Origin: Baylisascaris procyonis
Taxonomy: Eukaryota; Nematoda; Chromadorea; Rhabditida; Ascarididae
Direction of reading: 5' to 3'
NCBI GenBank assembly: GCA_037389465.1
Contig: JAZARR010000197.1
Location: 5,690,501-5,754,500, forward strand
Length of the DNA: 64,000 bases
Shown piece by piece: positions 59,099 through 64,000 of this stretch. The notes under the pieces are model-generated. The model did not search any database and had not been told where the DNA came from. It was given only the letters and a program-made list of their open reading frames with translations. The stretch's first letter is position 1. Every line of letters begins with the position of its first letter. Both the position numbers and the translations under genes were made by a program.

Positions 59099-61888
59099 GC
59101 CTCATATAATGTTCAATGCTTCCTATGCTCAATTGTGAAGCTTGTGCATTTCGTGTTGAAATCCAACTTTATGCAATTATGTATTTGACCTAGTCGACCA
59201 TTCTATCGTTCATATTTGTGCTTCGAACATAACCGTGATTGTTTTAGAGAGAGGGAGAGAGAGGGAAAAAGATGTATTAAAAGATTTAATATGAGAGAAA
59301 ACAGCTATTTTTCACAGAAGAACAATAAAATAGCACTTTCCTCCACTCTCCACTTTCTTCACCCGATGTCCAAATATTACGGGTTGAAATATTCACCATT
59401 GGCAAAATTTCCACTCTAATTGGGCGAGTAATTGCAATTGGGTTTCTCAATTTTCTTAGTTTCCATGGCGTATTGCTAGGTGGGTGACAATCAAACATCT
59501 CTAGCAATGCATTCATCTGCTACGATTTACTGGAAAATCGAATGCTAAATGCAATGAGCATTTTCTTTCTTAAACACTTTTATACTTCTTTTTATACTTA
59601 AATAACCTTTTTGTAGCATTTTGTGTGGCGTTTTTCTCCATTATTCGATTTTAATCTCATAGCTTTTATTTCTCTTTAACTATATCTAATTTATTCAATT
59701 GCTTTCCATATTTAGTAAATTTTTAATGTTCGAATAAGGTTGAAACCTATGAGATTTACTAAAAATGAGCAATAATTTCAATTCTATTTGTGAAATATCG
59801 TTGCGAAAATGAAACATTCTAAGGGAGTAATATAAGCTTTTTTTTTCTTCAATTTTGAGCATTAGCTTACATATTTAAGCACCTGCAACGAGCAATGTCG
59901 TCGTAACTGGTATCGCAAAACGAGTCGAAGAGTTGATTGAAATTGAATGGTGCGCTTGCTGTTGAGCGCTATATAGCAACTCAGCTCTATCATTATTTTT
60001 CCTTTGAAAATTTCCATTCCGTTTTCAATAGATGTTTCCGTTTCCGTTTAAATCAAGTTTTTTGAATTAAACGGAAATTCATCAGGAATTTCAGGTTTTT
60101 CACATTATATCTTAGAATTCAGCACTCGAAAAATATTCATTTAACTATGTAAATTAATGTATCTCTTTTTTAAAAGCCATTTAGTGAAAAGAATCGATGA
60201 AAATTGATAGAATCGTACGAAATGAATAAACAAATGTGAAAATATTTTCCCAGAAAAAGAAAATAAAAACAAAATTCTTTCCAAAACTTTTCAATAATAT
60301 TTTTTTTTCAAAGAAAAAACACATTTCAATTTTCTTGGAAAATAAATTTCATAGCTCTATATTATTGAAAATTTTGACGTAATACTTTTAATTTATCGTA
60401 ATTGCCATCGTAATCTCATAGATATTACTGTATAATAACTTTTTAATAAAAAAATTCAATAAAGTGATGTCGATTCTTTTCAGCGTAAATTATTCTCTAA
60501 TTGCTTAAATGTTGCATACAATAGCGCGGTAATAAATTGTTGACATTTACGTTAATTGAACATGCTCCATATATTTCGCTCAAAATGCATTCATTTTTAC
60601 GGCAGCCACTCATTGCGCTTCATCGTCCTATCTAAAACCTTTTTTTTTTTCAGCTAGGTCAATATATGTGGACTTGTACAAATTTTTACCGTATTCAATC
60701 GTTACAGCCCCTGTGCATATGTATCGTTCTCTCAATTATGTAGCTATTTTCGTGTGTTGCATTTAGGTAAATGCTCGTTTTCAAAACTATTGAAGTGATC
60801 CTAGGTGATCGACATATATAATGTAATATATTGCACTCAAATGAAATTGCAACTGACAATGTCTAATGATGTAACTTTATATAATCTATCCGATTTGCAT
60901 GAGGAAACAATCTGTCTAGAAATACTCACCCGTGATAAGGTGCTTATCATTTATGTATGCCCATAATTCAGTGATACATGACACGTGAAAGGAAAAATTT
61001 GCTTCATTTGAAATCTAGATGAATAGATTTAAAAAGATTTTTTTTTTGTGTGAATGACCATAAGGCAATTGATATATTTGAAATGTTTGAAAAAAAAAAT
61101 AAACAATACAGATACATATGACTGAAGCGATGAATAATGTTGCATAGTTTTTTCGATGGCCTAGATTAACTACGATGGACGGAACGGCGGAGGGGGAAGG
61201 GCAAAGGAGACGAAGAAGGTTGTTTTGTTCGAGGTAAAGAAACTGAACTAGCCGCATCCTATTTATTGGTTCATTGGTATTTTAAAAGTAACGCCATCCT
61301 GACTTAATCATAAAAAGATTGTGATGGAGGAACCGAGAAGTGAAGATTACTCCCTCTCTCCAAATTTTCGTAATTTAGTCGACCCGATCATTCATTTTCG
61401 GTCGCTTTTACAAATCAAAACTGATCTCTGACCTAAACGGCATTTAAATATTTCTACCATCTATTGTACGTCTACTATCTCATATTTATCTGTGTAATTT
61501 GTCACACCATCTCACTATAATCACGTGATTTTCCCAACTGGGAAAGATAAGTTTTTTTTTGACTAAAATTATAACAGCAAAAAAAAACAGCAACAAACGT
61601 TTTCATAATATTAAAATAATAGGTTAGCATAGTTTCCTATTAAATTATCGATTCATTTTCAATTCGATTGTAGAGAATAAAAATTTGCATTTTTTTTTGT
61701 TTTCAATAAAAAGTAATATAGATTATTCATGAATTAAGCAATTTTCATAGTTCGAAAGCTAATGTTTATCATTTGAATCTCATGAAATGTTAAAAATAAG
61801 AGAAGAATGCATCATCATGATGCATTTATTCTTTGGCTACAATATTCATTGCGCCTTCTCACTTCATATCGTGACATATGATTCTTTC

Positions 61889-61890
<2 letters not shown>

Positions 61891-61979
<89 letters not shown>
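61891..61979. repeat. (TA)n microsatellite
   Basis: About 89 bp of pure alternating TA, about 260 bp upstream of the dehydrogenase leader exon. Confidence 0.95.
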
Positions 61980-61980
<1 letters not shown>

Positions 61981-62230
61981 CACGGTCATTGTTGTATAAG
62001 TAACATTATTTATAAATATGAATTTTTATGAAATTTTTTTTGCAGTTTGCAGAAAATCCGTTACATCAATTATTTTGATATTATTATATTTTTTGATAAC
62101 ATCTTATCATACCTTAATCAGGTATCGTTCGTGCAAGAAATTTGTTTTTCATCTGCATATGCAATATTTTCAAAAAACTAGACGCTTAAAGTAGATGTTT
62201 TTTTATTAAAACTTTTATATGCAAAAAAAA

Positions 62231-62242
62231 AAAAAATTTCAG
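62231..62242 (+). promoter_or_regulatory. Splice acceptor upstream of the dehydrogenase start (candidate trans-splice site)
   Basis: AAAAAATTTCAG ends at 62242, a textbook nematode acceptor. The exon then has an 88-nt leader before ATG 62331. It is either a spliced-leader addition site or the end of a 5' UTR intron. Confidence 0.5.
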
Positions 62243-62330
62243 CGTCGTAAACCACCTTGGCAACGATTCTATTTGCTAAAATTTGATGTTATCATTAGTA
62301 AATCATTGACGTTGCAACGAATCTATCACA

Positions 62331-62498
62331 ATGGAGAGATCGAAACGAATGTGTATTATTGGTGGTGGTGGTTATTTTGGTCAACATATTGCGAAAGAAT
62401 TACAAGTTAATGGTGATTATCATACAGTTCTACTTGATATCAATTTTTATGATGTTAATGTTCTCACATTGGACGAATCGAAGACTACTCGAATCAAG
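62331..62498 (+). CDS. Extended short-chain dehydrogenase, 3-beta-HSD/SDR42E-like, first coding exon
   Basis: ATG 62331 is fixed by an in-frame TGA about 20 nt upstream within the same exon. The peptide [20 protein letters not shown] continues [20 protein letters not shown]. It has the first beta strand, the glycine-rich dinucleotide loop (G11 to G17) and an acidic residue at the end of strand 2 (D36), which favours NAD(H). GGGGYFG is characteristic of SDR42E-type members of the 3-beta-hydroxysteroid dehydrogenase superfamily. The exon covers about the first 56 of an expected 350-400 residues. No GT donor fits; a rare GC donor, AAG|GCGAGA after 62498, is the best candidate, otherwise the frame runs to a stop at 62558 through hydrophobic nonsense ([13 protein letters not shown]). 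I could not find the next exon. Substrate is unknown. Confidence 0.72.
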
Positions 62499-62558
62499 GC
62501 GAGAATTTATAATTTCTTATTGTTGCTTTTTTTTTTCAAAGTATTCATGGCAACTTGA

Positions 62559-64000
62559 ATTCGATAGTTGTTCTCCTTTTAATTCTTTTAGACTTTATTT
62601 TTTAAAATATTATCAAAAGTTTTGAATTTTTGTATTGTTTTGATCAATTTTCCATACAGCATTGCCTAGAAGAAATAATTCTATACCGAATGTGCCAACT
62701 CATCGTGTTTGCGCCAATATAAACCTGCGCTTCCATCTTGAATTGCTAAAAAATTGGAGGTCCTGATCATTTCTTCCTCCACTAATATTAAAAATTTTTA
62801 TTTTCCTGGACATAACACCTGATATGAAAGTTGTGCAAACTTTTTAACAAGGCTGTTGCTAGATTCTCGTTTCTACATAGCCAATGCTGACAGGAGCTTC
62901 GCCCACATCGGATTGTGAAAATTTTTGTGGATAAGAGTGAGATAAAATAAGATAAGAATAATAGCACATTTACATAAAATTATTTCTGTCATTGATATCA
63001 CATCTATTTTCAAATATCTCGCATCTCATATATTTTCAAATAGGCACAAATAGGAAATAATAGCATTAGATGAGAAAAGCTCGATATGTTATCAAATAAG
63101 GGCATTTTTAGAAAAAAAAAAAATGACAGTTCCAAAAATAACACCATGAAATGTCACAATCGACGTGGATAATTTTACTTGAATATGATTTGAAAGTAAA
63201 TAAAAATTAAAACATGACATTTTCAATATCTTTTATAATCATTTAAAATATTAATAAATACCAATGCTGACGAGGTATCTTGGCGCAATCTACCTGCAAG
63301 TGGATCAACGAGAATGAAAATCAGAGAACTTTCAATTTTTGGGATTTGTTTGATGTGTTCTAAACGAATTCAGCGTTGCTAATAATGTTTAGAGTGTTTA
63401 TTGGAATGGAATTTATTTCCGTTAATTCAATTTTCATTTTTGATACAAATAGATAAAATGCGATATTTTTGTTAACGCGGTGATAAACAACCGTTTAAAG
63501 GAGCGATTTAAGTCGTCATTTTCGGTAACGATGTTTATCTAAGAGACCCAATAAAGCTCCGACTTTTCGAATACCTTTAAGGAGAGATTACGCATATCCT
63601 TATCCTTACCTCTCCTCCTTCCCTCTTTTCAATAAAGGTGTTCTCAGCAAGACATTCTTTACAAAGATGTAAGTTGTGACTGCTGCAATTATAACAGTAG
63701 TTTTGTAAAATTGCTCCTCGGCCGTCGCATTAAATATCGTCTTCTTGAGGAAAGGACTGTTCAGAAGAGAAGGTGAGGGTGAAGAATAAGAGGTTAAGTT
63801 GAGGAAGAGGAAGTGTTCAGATGTTGAGGCACGTTGCTTTCGCGTCGCGAACCCTAATCCTCAGAAAAAGGAAATAATTTTTCTCCATTTAATTTAAAAT
63901 TTAACATAGTCTTATAAAAAGTGAATGATGATTTTTGGTGCATCGAAAAGCAGCATAGGTTTCATTAAATCGCCTTTCCAAAGCGGATAATTCATAGCCG
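62559..64000. other. Probable intron of the dehydrogenase gene, no recognised exon
   Basis: I found no segment resembling the next conserved parts of the family (HxAs..G or YxxxK regions). An open piece at 63697-63771 between AACAG and GAAG|GTGAGG reads SFVKLLLGRRIKYRLLEERT but matches nothing I know. Confidence 0.4.

Larger units (their letters stand above)
36806..62242. other. 25-kb stretch without a supported gene
   Basis: Open frames here are short, AT-rich and unrecognised; the longest is 120 codons at 42121-42483 (plus), a length expected by chance at this composition. A 92-codon Lys/Ser-rich frame at 41681-41959 (minus) is also unsupported. The stretch contains simple repeats, the SL1-like sequence at 47363 and an exon-like segment at 58949; these are listed separately. 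Confidence 0.55.

Overview
The window is AT-rich (about one third G+C by eye) animal DNA and almost certainly nematode. Introns end in TTTCAG-type acceptors, and the muscle-type myosin rod closely resembles nematode myosins such as UNC-54. A near-perfect copy of the nematode spliced-leader SL1 sequence lies at 47363-47384. The long introns, sparse genes and many TA microsatellites would suit a filarial or other spirurid worm, but that placement is inference. I recognise four genes; the rest is intron, intergenic DNA and simple or low-copy repeats.

Layout. (1) 1-6217, minus strand: a muscle-type myosin heavy-chain gene whose 3' end runs off the left edge. Seven exons give the neck and nearly all of the coiled-coil rod. 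No motor-domain exon is visible upstream, and the first exon opens with a highly charged stretch where the head should be, so this looks like a head-less myosin. (2) 6251-22956: no recognisable gene; it holds a perfect DR1 nuclear-receptor element, a canonical G-quadruplex motif, a 230-bp direct duplication and several minisatellites. (3) 22957-24318, minus: a class A GPCR resembling adenosine receptors and keeping several residues of the adenine-binding pocket. (4) 24388-36805, minus: a four-exon, 186-residue EXPERA (emopamil-binding-protein-like) membrane protein with a 10.4-kb last intron. Its stop codon lies only 69 nt before the GPCR start codon, so genes 3 and 4 look like a nematode operon. 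(5) 36806-62242: about 25 kb with no gene I can support, containing several long simple repeats and the SL1-like sequence. (6) 62243 onward, plus: the first exon of an extended short-chain dehydrogenase of the 3-beta-HSD/SDR42E type; later exons were not found.

The most interesting points are the apparent motor-less myosin that keeps both light-chain-binding positions, the tightly packed EXPERA/GPCR pair, and the genomic SL1 sequence that lacks a splice donor. The exon models for the myosin and EXPERA genes rest on splice-site sequence plus exact agreement of reading phase across every junction. All functional statements come from sequence similarity read by eye.
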